Source: JAJXWB01 sp046349215
GTDB taxonomy: Bacteria > Pseudomonadota > Alphaproteobacteria > Rhizobiales > Beijerinckiaceae
Assembly (NCBI GenBank): GCA_046349215.1
Contig: JAXMCV010000001.1
Span: 620,001 to 684,000, forward strand
Direction: 5' to 3'
DNA length: 64,000 nt
In this document: positions 17,216-25,401 of the stretch, piece after piece
Layout of the letters: each line of letters opens with the position of its first letter
Numbering within the stretch: the first letter of the stretch is position 1
The notes under the pieces: model-generated
The model's database searches: none
Seen by the model: only the letters and a program-made list of their open reading frames with translations
Told to the model about the DNA's origin: nothing
Program-made: the position numbers and the translations under genes

Positions 17216-17815
17216 ATGATGAAACTGCGCTACGCCAAGCCTTCGCCGTTCGTCCGCAAGGTAATTGTCTTTGCGGATGAAGCAGGTCTGGCCGACCGGA
17301 TCGAATTTCGGCCCACCGATGTCTGGTCGACGGACACGGACATCGCCAAAGACAATCCGCTCGGCAAGGTGCCTGCGCTGCTTACCCCCGACGGAACTTT
17401 CGTCGGCTCGTTCGCCTGCTGCGATTACCTCGACCGTCGGAACGGCCGGCGAATGATCCCGGACGAGCCGAAGGCGCGCTGGCGCGTCATGCAGATGCAC
17501 GGGCTCGCCGACGGCGCGATGGAAGCCGCGGTCGATTACGTGATCGAATCCATCCGCCGCCCCGCCGAATTCGTCTATGCCGGCTACCTCGACCGGCAGG
17601 TCGACAAGATCGAGCGCACCCTGGACGCGCTGCAGGCGCGCCGCCCGGAGATCGCGGAGATCGACCTTGCGTCGATCACGACGGGATGCCTGCTCGGCTA
17701 TCTCGACTTCCGGCTCAAGGACAGGCTCGACTGGCGCAAACGCGCGCCGGACCTCGCCGGCTGGTACGCGGAATTCGCCAAGCGGCCGTCGATGATGAAG
17801 ACGCAGCCCGTCTAG
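17216..17815 (+). CDS. Glutathione S-transferase family protein
   Basis: The product (about 199 residues) begins MMKLRYAKPSPFVRKVIVF, a thioredoxin-fold N-terminal domain of the GST family. A proline loop (GKVPALL) and a helical C-terminal domain follow. The active-site position near residues 8-10 has Ser (PSP), as in several bacterial GSTs. An upstream in-frame GTG at 17159 would overlap yjbQ and add 19 residues that do not fit the fold, so 17216 is preferred (17219 is equally possible). The gene ends 4 bp inside the convergent HAD gene. Confidence 0.85.
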   Translation: MMKLRYAKPSPFVRKVIVFADEAGLADRIEFRPTDVWSTDTDIAKDNPLGKVPALLTPDGTFVGSFACCDYLDRRNGRRMIPDEPKARWRVMQMHGLADGAMEAAVDYVIESIRRPAEFVYAGYLDRQVDKIERTLDALQARRPEIAEIDLASITTGCLLGYLDFRLKDRLDWRKRAPDLAGWYAEFAKRPSMMKTQPV

Positions 17816-18462
17816 CCGAGCCTGTCGATCACCTCGTCCAGCCTGCCGACGATCGCGACGCAGACACGACGCATCTCGTCGGTCGCCGGCTGGACATCGG
17901 GCGCCATGATGGTCGCCATGCCGGCCGCGACCGCCGAACGCACGCCATTGTAGGAATCCTCCAGCGCCAGGCATTCGGACGGAGCGAGCGCCAGACGTTG
18001 CGCCGCCGCCAGATAGGGGTCGGGAGCGGGCTTGGGCGCTGCATAGTCGCCCCGCGCGACGATCGTCGAAAAGCGGTCGAGCAGACCGGTCGGTCCGCAA
18101 TGTGTTTCGACGGAGGCGCGCGTCGCCGACGTGGCCATGGCGCAAGCAATTCCCCGCGCCTTCAGATGGTCGAGAAGCGCGACGGCGCCGGGCATCGGCC
18201 TCACCTCCCGCATCCGCAGATCGGCGAAGCGGCGGTAGGCTCTCCAAAAATCGGCTGGCAGATCGCTGCGCATGTGTTCGTCGAGCGCGGCGCGCGCCTC
18301 GGGCGTCGCGCCGCCGATCAGGGCCGCGAACAATTCCGTTTTCGCGACGACGCCGAATTCCCGAGCGCAATCCTCGACCGCCTGGATGCGCAGGGATTCG
18401 GTGTTGAGCAGAAGGCCGTCCATGTCGAAAACGACGCCGCGCGGACGCAGCTTTGCCGTCAT
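17812..18462 (-). CDS. HAD-superfamily phosphatase, beta-phosphoglucomutase-like
   Basis: This 216-residue protein starts MTAKLRPRGVVFDMDGLLLNTES, the DxDGxLxxTE nucleophile motif of subfamily I HAD phosphatases and beta-phosphoglucomutases. Motif II is seen as MATSAT, the Lys in KPAPDPYL and the metal-binding acids in ALEDSYNGV. The four-helix cap lies between residues 20 and 85. Substrate unknown; sugar phosphates are typical. Its 3' end overlaps that of the GST gene (tail to tail). Confidence 0.9.
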   Translation of the reverse strand: MTAKLRPRGVVFDMDGLLLNTESLRIQAVEDCAREFGVVAKTELFAALIGGATPEARAALDEHMRSDLPADFWRAYRRFADLRMREVRPMPGAVALLDHLKARGIACAMATSATRASVETHCGPTGLLDRFSTIVARGDYAAPKPAPDPYLAAAQRLALAPSECLALEDSYNGVRSAVAAGMATIMAPDVQPATDEMRRVCVAIVGRLDEVIDRLG

Positions 18463-18487
18463 GCGGCAGACCTCGACCGGAGATCGC

Positions 18488-19258
18488 TCAATGCAGGATC
18501 TGGCTGAGGAACAGCCGGGTGCGCTCGTGCTGCGGATTGGAGAAGAAGGCGTCCGGCGTGTTCATCTCGACGATCTCGCCGCGATCCATGAAGATCACGC
18601 GATCGGCGACCTGGCGCGCAAAGCCCATTTCGTGCGTGACGCAGAGCATGGTCATGCCCTCGTCGGCGAGCGAGACCATCGTGTCGAGCACTTCCTTGAC
18701 CATTTCCGGGTCGAGCGCCGAGGTCGGCTCGTCGAACAGCATGATCTTGGGGTTCATGCAGAGCGAACGGGCGATGGCGACGCGCTGCTGCTGGCCGCCG
18801 GAAAGCTGGCCGGGATATTTGTTGGCCTGCTCGGGAATGCGGACGCGTTCGAGATATTTCATGGCGACCGCCTCGGCGTCGGCCTTGCGCATCTTGCGCA
18901 CCCAGATCGGCGCCAGCGTGCAGTTTTCGAGAATGGTGAGGTGCGGAAACAGGTTGAAGTGCTGGAAAACCATGCCGACATCCCGGCGCACCTCGTCGAT
19001 GCGCTTCAGGTCGTTCGTCAGTTCCACCCCGTCGACGATGATCTGTCCCTGCTGGTGCTCCTCCAGCCGGTTGATGCATCGGATCATGGTCGACTTGCCG
19101 GACCCGGACGGGCCACAGATCACGATCTTCTCGCCGCGGGCCACTTCGAGATTGATGTTCTTCAGGACGTTGAAGGCGCCGTACCACTTGTTGACGCCGA
19201 CCAGCCTGATCGCCGCCGCTGTCGCCGAACCCGCCGCTTCCTGAGCTGACGCCGCCAT
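18488..19258 (-). CDS. Amino-acid ABC transporter ATP-binding protein (GlnQ/AapP type), orphan
   Basis: This 256-residue ATPase has Walker A GPSGSGKST, signature LSGGQQQRVAIARSL, Walker B MLFDEPTSALDPE and the H-loop CVTHEMG. These are the hallmarks of polar amino-acid uptake ATPases. The start at 19258 is preceded by a strong GGAGG; an upstream ATG at 19279 has no good site. No permease or binding protein is near: a secreted repeat peptide lies upstream on the other strand and a HAD gene follows. It must partner with components encoded elsewhere. Confidence 0.9.
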   Translation of the reverse strand: MAASAQEAAGSATAAAIRLVGVNKWYGAFNVLKNINLEVARGEKIVICGPSGSGKSTMIRCINRLEEHQQGQIIVDGVELTNDLKRIDEVRRDVGMVFQHFNLFPHLTILENCTLAPIWVRKMRKADAEAVAMKYLERVRIPEQANKYPGQLSGGQQQRVAIARSLCMNPKIMLFDEPTSALDPEMVKEVLDTMVSLADEGMTMLCVTHEMGFARQVADRVIFMDRGEIVEMNTPDAFFSNPQHERTRLFLSQILH

Positions 19259-19503
19259 TACCGCCTCCGCCTGGATCATTGCCGGAGCATCTCACGCTCG
19301 GTCGGGGCGCGCCAGAGGCGCGAATTTCTCCTGAGGATGCTGCAATTGCTAACGAATCGGCTTCCAGAACCTCGGAAGGGGGCCGATTATAAACGCTAAT
19401 GAAATAATCACTTTCAATTGAAGAGCATTATCTTCACGAGGGGACGGATTATCTCTCGCCCATCGACGCGCTTCTGGCGCTGCAACAATTCAGGAGAGAG
19501 AAG

Positions 19504-19764
19504 ATGAAGACCCTCAAGATCGCCCTGCTGGGCTCGGCCCTGATCTTTTCCGGCGGGGCCCTGGCCGGGGCGCCGGAAGGCAATGGCAATGTGACCACGG
19601 CCAGCTACGCCGCCCCGCAGGGGAACGGCGCGGTGACCACCGCCAGCTACGCGGCGCCCCAGGGCAATGGCGCCGTCACGACCGCCAGCTATGCCGCCCC
19701 CCAGGGCCACCATCACGTCGTGACCGCAGGCTCGGACAATTTCTTCCGGCCGACGTTCGCCTGA
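19504..19764 (+). CDS. Secreted peptide with 14-residue tandem repeats, 86 aa
   Basis: The product starts with a signal peptide (MKTLKIALLGSALIFSGGALA, cleavage after ALA). It then has three copies of a 14-residue unit resembling APQGNGAVTTASYA and a partial fourth (APQGHHHVVTAG). The tail is DNFFRPTFA. A GGAGAG ribosome site lies just upstream and a terminator directly downstream, so it is monocistronic. The mature peptide is about 65 residues, Ala/Gly/Thr-rich, without Cys, and has three consecutive His. I know no family match. A surface, metal-binding or extracellular matrix role is possible but not shown. Confidence 0.75.
   Translation: MKTLKIALLGSALIFSGGALAGAPEGNGNVTTASYAAPQGNGAVTTASYAAPQGNGAVTTASYAAPQGHHHVVTAGSDNFFRPTFA
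19570..19707 (+). repeat. In-frame 42-bp tandem repeat within the secreted peptide gene
   Basis: Three consecutive 42-bp units (19570-19611, 19612-19653, 19654-19695) and the start of a fourth encode the 14-residue repeat. Units differ mostly at third codon positions, for example GCCCCGCAG, GCGCCCCAG and GCCCCCCAG. The protein repeat is therefore better conserved than the DNA, which suggests selection on the peptide. Confidence 0.85.
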
Positions 19765-19787
19765 TTGTCCGACCGACAATTGGAATG

Positions 19788-19815
19788 GGGGCGGGCCTCG
19801 GCCCGCCCTTTTATT
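19788..19815 (+). terminator. Rho-independent terminator after the repeat-peptide gene
   Basis: A perfect 8-bp stem (GGGCGGGC/GCCCGCCC) with a CTCG loop is followed by TTTTATTT. Its T-run overlaps the stop codon of the convergent LysR gene. Confidence 0.9.
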
Positions 19816-20734
19816 TCAGCCTTGGATCCCGCCGCAGGCGCTGCGCGATGAATTCAATGAAGACGCGCAGCTTGGAATCCATAGTCGCGCGCGGGCGGTA
19901 GATAAGCGACAGTTCGAGCCGCTCCGAGATCGACCAGTCCGGCAGCACGATTTCCAGCAATCCTGCCTCGACTGACGAGCGCGCGAGCGTTTCGAGCACG
20001 ATCGACAGGCCGTGGCCGCGCAGGGCGAAATCCAGCGGCACGATCGGATCCGTGCCGCCGACTGCGAACTGGAACTTCATCTCCTCCCGCCGGTCGCCCT
20101 TCACGAAGGTCCAGATATTTGGAACGGGCGAAGCGCTCGTCACGCCAGCAATGGAGACCAAGCCCGACATTGGCAGTTTGATGAGGTCCGCGGGCTTTTT
20201 CGGCCGGCCGAGCCTTTCGAGCGCGGCGCGATTGGCGACGAGCCAGTAACCAGGCTCCAGAAGCGTACGTTTCACATAGGTCGAATCCGGCTGCGCGCCG
20301 ACGCGAAAGGCGAGGTCGCAACCGTGTTCCACAAGATCGAGCTGCTGGTTGGTGACGACGAATTCGAGACGTACCTGCGGATAGAGCGCTCGAAAGTCGG
20401 GGGCAAGCGGCAGAAGCGCGGTATAGAGGAGCGCATAGGGGCTGATGATGCGCAATACGCCGGAAGGCGTTTCGTGATGTCGGGCGGCGACGGATTCCGC
20501 TTCATCGATCGCCGCGAAGCCCCGCGCCGCGGATTCATAAACCTCCCTGCCGACCTCGGTCACCGAAAGGCTCCGGGTCGTGCGATTGAGCAACGTGATG
20601 CCGAGGCGCGCTTCCAGTTCCTGGACCTTGCGGCTCACGGTGCCAGGCGGAATGCCGAGTTGTCGCGCCGCGCCGACGAAACTCTGTCGCTCGACGACGG
20701 TCACGAATACGAGCAGGTCGTCGTATTTTTTCAT
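19811..20734 (-). CDS. LysR-family transcription regulator
   Basis: This 307-residue protein starts MKKYDDLLVFVTVVERQSFVGAARQLGIPPGTVSRKVQELEARLG, a standard LysR winged helix. A LysR substrate-binding domain covers about residues 90-295. The frame is open further upstream into the CoA-transferase gene, but the start at 20734 gives the family length. It lies 7 bp downstream of the CoA-transferase gene on the same strand, an arrangement in which the regulator shares the transcript. It may therefore control that gene or distant ones; no divergent partner is present. Confidence 0.92.
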   Translation of the reverse strand: MKKYDDLLVFVTVVERQSFVGAARQLGIPPGTVSRKVQELEARLGITLLNRTTRSLSVTEVGREVYESAARGFAAIDEAESVAARHHETPSGVLRIISPYALLYTALLPLAPDFRALYPQVRLEFVVTNQQLDLVEHGCDLAFRVGAQPDSTYVKRTLLEPGYWLVANRAALERLGRPKKPADLIKLPMSGLVSIAGVTSASPVPNIWTFVKGDRREEMKFQFAVGGTDPIVPLDFALRGHGLSIVLETLARSSVEAGLLEIVLPDWSISERLELSLIYRPRATMDSKLRVFIEFIAQRLRRDPRLK

Positions 20735-20741
20735 CCCTGCA

Positions 20742-21941
20742 TCACAGCGCGCCCGAAGCCCGAAGGCCCGCGATCTCCTGCGGATCGTAGCCGAGTTCGC
20801 GCAGGACCTCCTCGGTGTGCGCGCCGTGGGCCGGCGTCGCGGTCTCGATGCGACCCGGCGTACGCGACAATTCGACGGGCTGTCCGACGAGCGTCGTCTC
20901 GCCGAGTTCGGGATGCAGGACGCTCTGCGCAATGCCGAGGCTCTGCACCTGCGGATCGGCGAAGACCTGATCGATCGTGTAGATCGGCCCACACGGCACG
21001 CCCGCCTCGTTCAGAAGCTCGATCCAGTGCCGGGCTTCGCGGGTTACGGTGACGGCGCTGAGGATTTCGTAGAGAACGGCGCGGTTCTTCGACCGCAATT
21101 TTCCATCGACGAAGCGCGCATCGTCGACGAGATGGGCCTGTTCGAGCGCCGCGCAGAGTTTCCGCCACATGTCTTCGCCGGCGGCGGCGATATTGATGCG
21201 ACCATCCGCGGCTGGAAACACGCCCATCGGATAGACGGTGGGATGATCGTTGCCCGATTGGGGAGGGACGACCCCATCCATCAGCCAGCGCGTCGCCTGG
21301 AAATCGAGAATGCCGATCTGCGCCTGCAGGAGCGATGTCTTGACCCATTGGCCCCGCCCGGAAACCTCACGCTCCAGGAGCGCCGTCAATATTCCGAGCG
21401 CGCAATAAAGGCCGGCCGTCGTGTCGGCGACTGCAATGCCCGCGCGTACCGGTCCTTGCCCCGGCAGTCCGGTGATGGACATGAGACCTCCCATGCCTTG
21501 CGCGATCTGGTCGAAGCCCGGGCGCAACCGATAGGGACCATCCTGACCGTAGCCGGATATGCTCGCATAGACGAGACGCGGATTGATCGCGCTCAGCGTC
21601 TCGTAATCGATGCCGAGACGACGCTTCACATCGGGGCGATAATTCTCCACGACGACGTCGGCGGTCTCGATCAGTCGCTTGAACACGGCGACGCCGTGCG
21701 GATGTTTCAGGTCGAGCGTGATCGAGCGCTTGTTGCGGTGAAGGTTCTGGAAATCGGACCCGAGCCGCGCTTCATCGACGCCGCTCTGTCCGGGCGCCTC
21801 GACCTTGACGATGTCGGCTCCGAAATCGGCGAGTTGTCTGACGGCTGTCGGGCCGGAGCGAACCCGCGTCAAATCCACGACGCGAAAGCGTCCGAGCGCC
21901 TTGCCTGCGCGCACCTGTCTCTTGTCTTCCGGCCTGCTCAA
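20742..21941 (-). CDS. CaiB/BaiF class III CoA-transferase
   Basis: This 399-residue protein has the family features RVVDLTRVRSGPTAVRQLADFGADIVKVEAP near the N-terminus, ENYRPDVKRRLGIDYETL, and RPGFDQIAQGMGGLMSITG, which holds the expected catalytic Asp. Class III enzymes move CoA between carboxylic acids such as succinate, formate, oxalate or carnitine derivatives. The substrate is not deducible here because the only neighbour in the operon is the LysR gene. Confidence 0.92.
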   Translation of the reverse strand: MSRPEDKRQVRAGKALGRFRVVDLTRVRSGPTAVRQLADFGADIVKVEAPGQSGVDEARLGSDFQNLHRNKRSITLDLKHPHGVAVFKRLIETADVVVENYRPDVKRRLGIDYETLSAINPRLVYASISGYGQDGPYRLRPGFDQIAQGMGGLMSITGLPGQGPVRAGIAVADTTAGLYCALGILTALLEREVSGRGQWVKTSLLQAQIGILDFQATRWLMDGVVPPQSGNDHPTVYPMGVFPAADGRINIAAAGEDMWRKLCAALEQAHLVDDARFVDGKLRSKNRAVLYEILSAVTVTREARHWIELLNEAGVPCGPIYTIDQVFADPQVQSLGIAQSVLHPELGETTLVGQPVELSRTPGRIETATPAHGAHTEEVLRELGYDPQEIAGLRASGAL

Positions 21942-22030
21942 CTGACCGCCCGCTGCTCCATGCCACAGTCGAGCATGATCCGAATAGCGCCGTCGATCAA
22001 TCCGCAGATGGGTTCAGGCGATGTCGGACA

Positions 22031-22546
22031 TCAGCGCAGAACGCGCGGCAGGCGGCGCTTCCAGCGCTCGCCGCGCGGCAGGGCCGATACGGCAGAACGT
22101 CGGCCGATCGCGCGTGCGCTCGGCGTATAGGGCGTCACCGGCACGACCGCCATCGCGTCCGATTCGTCGCGAAATTCGAAACGCGCTTCTGCGAGCGGGA
22201 CCTTGCGAGGACGCCCCCGCTTGCGCGGAGCAGCGATCGCGGTTTCGTCTGCATTGCGGGGTTTTGGCGGACGGCCGCGACGACGCGGCGCCTGCTCGAC
22301 CGTCGCTTCGGCCTGGGCGGCGTCGAGCGCCGCTTCGGTGACGAGGCACGGCAGAATCCGCCCGGCGGGCGCCGGCGATTCAGGCGCCGGCGACGGCGTC
22401 GACTTCGGGGCGCCGAAAAGCGCATCGGCGGCGGCGGCAACCGAATCCGCGTCGATATGGGGCGTCTCGGCGAATACGGGCTTGCGCGCCGGCGCACCGG
22501 CGCGACGCTTTACTTCGACCGTGAATGATTTCGGTTGTTTGCGCAT
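22031..22546 (-). CDS. AT-hook protein, 171 aa
   Basis: The product begins MRKQPKSFTVEVKRRAG. After a Pro/Ala-rich middle it has two AT-hook cores, RRRGRPPK (about residue 88) and RKRGRPRK (about residue 108). A basic C-terminus (RGERWKRRLPRVLR) follows. AT-hooks bind the minor groove of AT-rich DNA; in GC-rich bacteria such proteins are candidates for chromatin-like regulators. The gene follows, in the same direction, a small helical protein gene. No other domain is visible. Confidence 0.75.
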   Translation of the reverse strand: MRKQPKSFTVEVKRRAGAPARKPVFAETPHIDADSVAAAADALFGAPKSTPSPAPESPAPAGRILPCLVTEAALDAAQAEATVEQAPRRRGRPPKPRNADETAIAAPRKRGRPRKVPLAEARFEFRDESDAMAVVPVTPYTPSARAIGRRSAVSALPRGERWKRRLPRVLR

Positions 22547-22668
22547 CTTTACCGCAATCGCTGGGGGGCGAGGCCGTCATGCGCGATCTGCGGACGCAAG
22601 TGCCGCTCGCGCGCTCCGTCTCGGGTGTCGCACGCACCGGCGGGCGCGTCAATGCGCGCCCCCACGCG

Positions 22669-22950
22669 TCACCTGCGACGCGAGGTCGATGCGCTCGTCA
22701 TGTCGCGCAGACGCGACACCATCAGGTCCGTATTGACGGCAAGTTTCGCGGCTTCCTCGCGCTCGCTCGCCCAGGCGATGGCGGCGCAAAGCTTGAGCCA
22801 TCGACCGTCGGCCATGACTCGATCGAGGTAGTCGCGGTCGGCGTAAAGGGCTTCGAGCTTCCGACGTCTGGCAGTCGCCCGAGCGAGCGCATCGAGACGC
22901 GATTCGCGGAGATCGGAAATTTCGCTTTCTTGGCGGCGAGCGAGCGGCAC
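22669..22950 (-). CDS. Small helical protein, 93 aa
   Basis: A GTG start at 22950 has AGGAG nine bases upstream and gives a charged, mostly alpha-helical protein (MPLARRQESEISDLRESRL..., RDYLDRVMADGRWLKLCAAIAWASEREEAAKLAV). No family is recognised. It is 122 bp upstream of the AT-hook gene on the same strand and may be co-transcribed with it. The good ribosome site and normal composition favour a real gene. Confidence 0.5.
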   Translation of the reverse strand: MPLARRQESEISDLRESRLDALARATARRRKLEALYADRDYLDRVMADGRWLKLCAAIAWASEREEAAKLAVNTDLMVSRLRDMTSASTSRRR

Positions 22951-23000
22951 GGGATTCGACTCCTGTTATCAGCATGTTGACGCCATAAGGTGAATCGAAT

Positions 23001-23015
23001 CTTAGCGTCGCTAAG
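23001..23015. promoter_or_regulatory. Short palindrome in the divergent spacer before the FeeM-like gene
   Basis: CTTAGCGTCGCTAAG has perfect 6-bp arms around a GTC centre. It lies between the minus-strand helical/AT-hook genes and the plus-strand FeeM-like gene, about 90 bp before the latter, and could be an operator for either. No known consensus was matched. Confidence 0.3.
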
Positions 23016-23104
23016 CATGTTCGAAATGCTTGGCTTTACAAGGGTCGCGGCGCTGCTTACGGTCGCGTTCCCGGCCCCGCGTTAAGTAATTCAAGGGCTC
23101 TGCC

Positions 23105-23785
23105 ATGAACGCGCCCCAGCGCGTCCCCACATTCAATGATCGGCTTGCGCTCGCACTCGCCAACGTGACCTATCGGGTGGCGCGGACCGAGGCCGAGCGG
23201 GATGCCATTTTCAGACTTCGTTACCGCGGATACCTGCGCGACGGCGGCATCGGCGCATGTCAGTCGGAACGCTTCACGGATCCGTGGGACGACGCCGACA
23301 ACGCGCTGCTCATCGGCATGTTCCGGGGCGACCAACTCGTCAGCTCGGTCCGGTTTCACATGAACCTGCCCCAGGGCGCCCGTTTTCCGGCGCTCGACAC
23401 GTTTGCCGACGTCCTCGAGCCCCTCGTGGATTCCGGCAAGACGATCATCGACCCGACGCGTTTCGTGATCGATCCGGACCTCGCCCACCTCGGACCGGAA
23501 TTGCCGTTCCTGACGCTGCGCATGATCGCGATGGCAGCCGAGCATTTCGACGCCGAGATCATTCTCGCGACGGTGCGCGTCGAGCACATGGTCATGTACA
23601 AGCGCATTGTCGGGCATCGGCCGATCAGCGAGCCGAGGACCTATCCGCTGCTTTCCCGCAAGATCGTCTGTTCGACCGTGGAGATCGGGCAGATGCGGGC
23701 GACCGCCTATGTCCGTCATCCGTTCCTGGCCTCGACGCACCAGGAGCGCGAAAGCATTTTCGGGCCGACGGGACAGGCATTCTAG
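23105..23785 (+). CDS. N-acyl amino acid synthase FeeM-like (GNAT/autoinducer-synthase fold)
   Basis: This 226-residue protein starts with an AAGGG ribosome site. It shows the pattern of FeeM and acyl-homoserine-lactone-synthase-like acyltransferases: VTYRVARTEAERDAIFRLRYRGYLRDGGI near residue 22, DNALLIGMFRGDQLVSSVRFH, and TRFVIDPDLAH near residue 118. Members join a fatty acyl group from acyl carrier protein to an amino acid, giving lipid signals or surfactants. Whether this copy makes a signal is unknown. No LuxR-type acyl-HSL receptor lies beside it. Confidence 0.75.
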   Translation: MNAPQRVPTFNDRLALALANVTYRVARTEAERDAIFRLRYRGYLRDGGIGACQSERFTDPWDDADNALLIGMFRGDQLVSSVRFHMNLPQGARFPALDTFADVLEPLVDSGKTIIDPTRFVIDPDLAHLGPELPFLTLRMIAMAAEHFDAEIILATVRVEHMVMYKRIVGHRPISEPRTYPLLSRKIVCSTVEIGQMRATAYVRHPFLASTHQERESIFGPTGQAF

Positions 23786-23950
23786 GCGACTTTGCTGTGG
23801 AAATCCGGAGCGGGCGGCGCAGGCTGCGGCGCCTTGCCGCCGCCTGCGGCCTGAATTCGATCCAGGTTCGCCTTGATGCGCCGCAAGGCGCGCGCTAAAC
23901 CGCCTCATTATATTCGCAATATCGAATGTGACCCCGTCCGGCGAGCGATT

Positions 23951-25396
23951 ATGAGCGAGCAGTCCACACTGATAACCGGCCCCCTCTATGCGGCGCGCAA
24001 GAAGGTGTATCCGCAGGCGGTGCACGGGACCTACCGGCGCATCAAGTGGGGCCTGCTGATCTTCGCGCTCGCCGTATATTATTTCCTGCCCTTCGTGCGC
24101 TGGCACCGGGGCGGCGGACTGCCGGACCAGGCAGTGCTGGTCGACCTGCCGCACCGTCGCTTCTACTTCTTCTTCATCCAGCTCTGGCCGCAGGAGGTCT
24201 ATTTCTTCACCGGCCTGCTGGTGATCGCCGCAATGACGCTGTTCCTGATGAACGCCCTCGCGGGACGTGTATGGTGCGGCTACCTCTGCCCGCAAACGGT
24301 CTGGACCGATCTGTTCTACGCGGTCGAGCGCTGGGTCGAGGGCGATCGCCGCGACCGCATCATGAAGGACAAGAAGGGCTGGACGCTCCAGCATATCCGC
24401 GAGGTGGCGCTGAAGCATTTCATCTGGCTGATGATCGCCTGGTGGACCGGCGGCGCCTGGGTTCTCTACTTCGCCGACGCGCCGACGCTTGTAAGGGAAC
24501 TCGCCACTTTCCAGGCGCCGTTCATCGCCTATCTTTGGATCGGTATCCTGACGCTGACGACATACGTCTTCGCCGGGCACATGCGGGAGCAGGTCTGTCT
24601 CTACATGTGCCCGTGGCCGCGCATCCAGGCCGCGCTGACCGACGAATGGGCGCTGAACGTCACATACCGTCGTGATCGCGGAGAGCCGCGTATGTCGGTC
24701 AAGAAGGCCGACGCCGCGCATCTGCGAGGCGAAGCCGCAGGCGCTTGCATAGACTGCAACCAATGCGTCGCGGTTTGCCCGACCGGCACCGATATCCGCA
24801 ACGGCATCCAGCTCGGCTGCGTGCAATGCGGCCTGTGTATCGACGCCTGCGACAATGTGATGAAGGAAATCGGTCGGCCGGCGCGGCTCATCGCTTATGA
24901 CACCGACATCAACATGGTCAGGCGCAAGGAAGGCAAGCCGCCGGTGTATCGGCTGATCCGCCCGCGCACGATTCTCTACGCCTGCGTCATCGGCATCGTC
25001 AGCTCGGTCATGCTCTATGCGCTGCTCAATCGCTCGACGGCGCTCATCAGCGCGCAACACAGCCGCAATCCGCTGTTCGTCGCGCTGTCGGACGGCAGCG
25101 TGCGCAACGATCTGACCGTGCATATCTCCAACAAGGGCGTCACGCCGCGCACATTTACCCTCGGCGCGGAGGGCCTGCCGCCAGCCAGACTCGCGGCGAC
25201 CGGCGTCGAACCCGCCGCCGACGGCAAGCTGGTCGTCAAGGTCGAACCCGACGATGTGCGTGAACTGCGCCTGTCGATCACCGTGCCGGCCGGTGCGACG
25301 GCCGGCGACAATACGCCCTTTGCGCTGGTCGCCACCGATATCGCCAACGGCGAGACGCTGAAGGCTCAGGACCACTTCTTCGCCCCGAAGCGATAA
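23951..25396 (+). CDS. ccoG: Cytochrome c oxidase accessory protein CcoG (FixG/RdxA)
   Basis: This 481-residue membrane protein has several transmembrane helices and WCGYLCPQTVW near residue 110. Two ferredoxin-type cluster motifs, CIDCNQCVAVCPTG and CVQCGLCIDACDNV, lie near residues 265-310. A periplasmic Ig-like C-terminal domain follows from about residue 365. CcoG is known to help deliver copper to cbb3-type cytochrome oxidase, probably by reducing it. It is usually next to ccoNOQP and ccoHIS, but here none of those genes is adjacent. Confidence 0.95.
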   Translation: MSEQSTLITGPLYAARKKVYPQAVHGTYRRIKWGLLIFALAVYYFLPFVRWHRGGGLPDQAVLVDLPHRRFYFFFIQLWPQEVYFFTGLLVIAAMTLFLMNALAGRVWCGYLCPQTVWTDLFYAVERWVEGDRRDRIMKDKKGWTLQHIREVALKHFIWLMIAWWTGGAWVLYFADAPTLVRELATFQAPFIAYLWIGILTLTTYVFAGHMREQVCLYMCPWPRIQAALTDEWALNVTYRRDRGEPRMSVKKADAAHLRGEAAGACIDCNQCVAVCPTGTDIRNGIQLGCVQCGLCIDACDNVMKEIGRPARLIAYDTDINMVRRKEGKPPVYRLIRPRTILYACVIGIVSSVMLYALLNRSTALISAQHSRNPLFVALSDGSVRNDLTVHISNKGVTPRTFTLGAEGLPPARLAATGVEPAADGKLVVKVEPDDVRELRLSITVPAGATAGDNTPFALVATDIANGETLKAQDHFFAPKR

Positions 25397-25401
25397 ACGA
25401 C

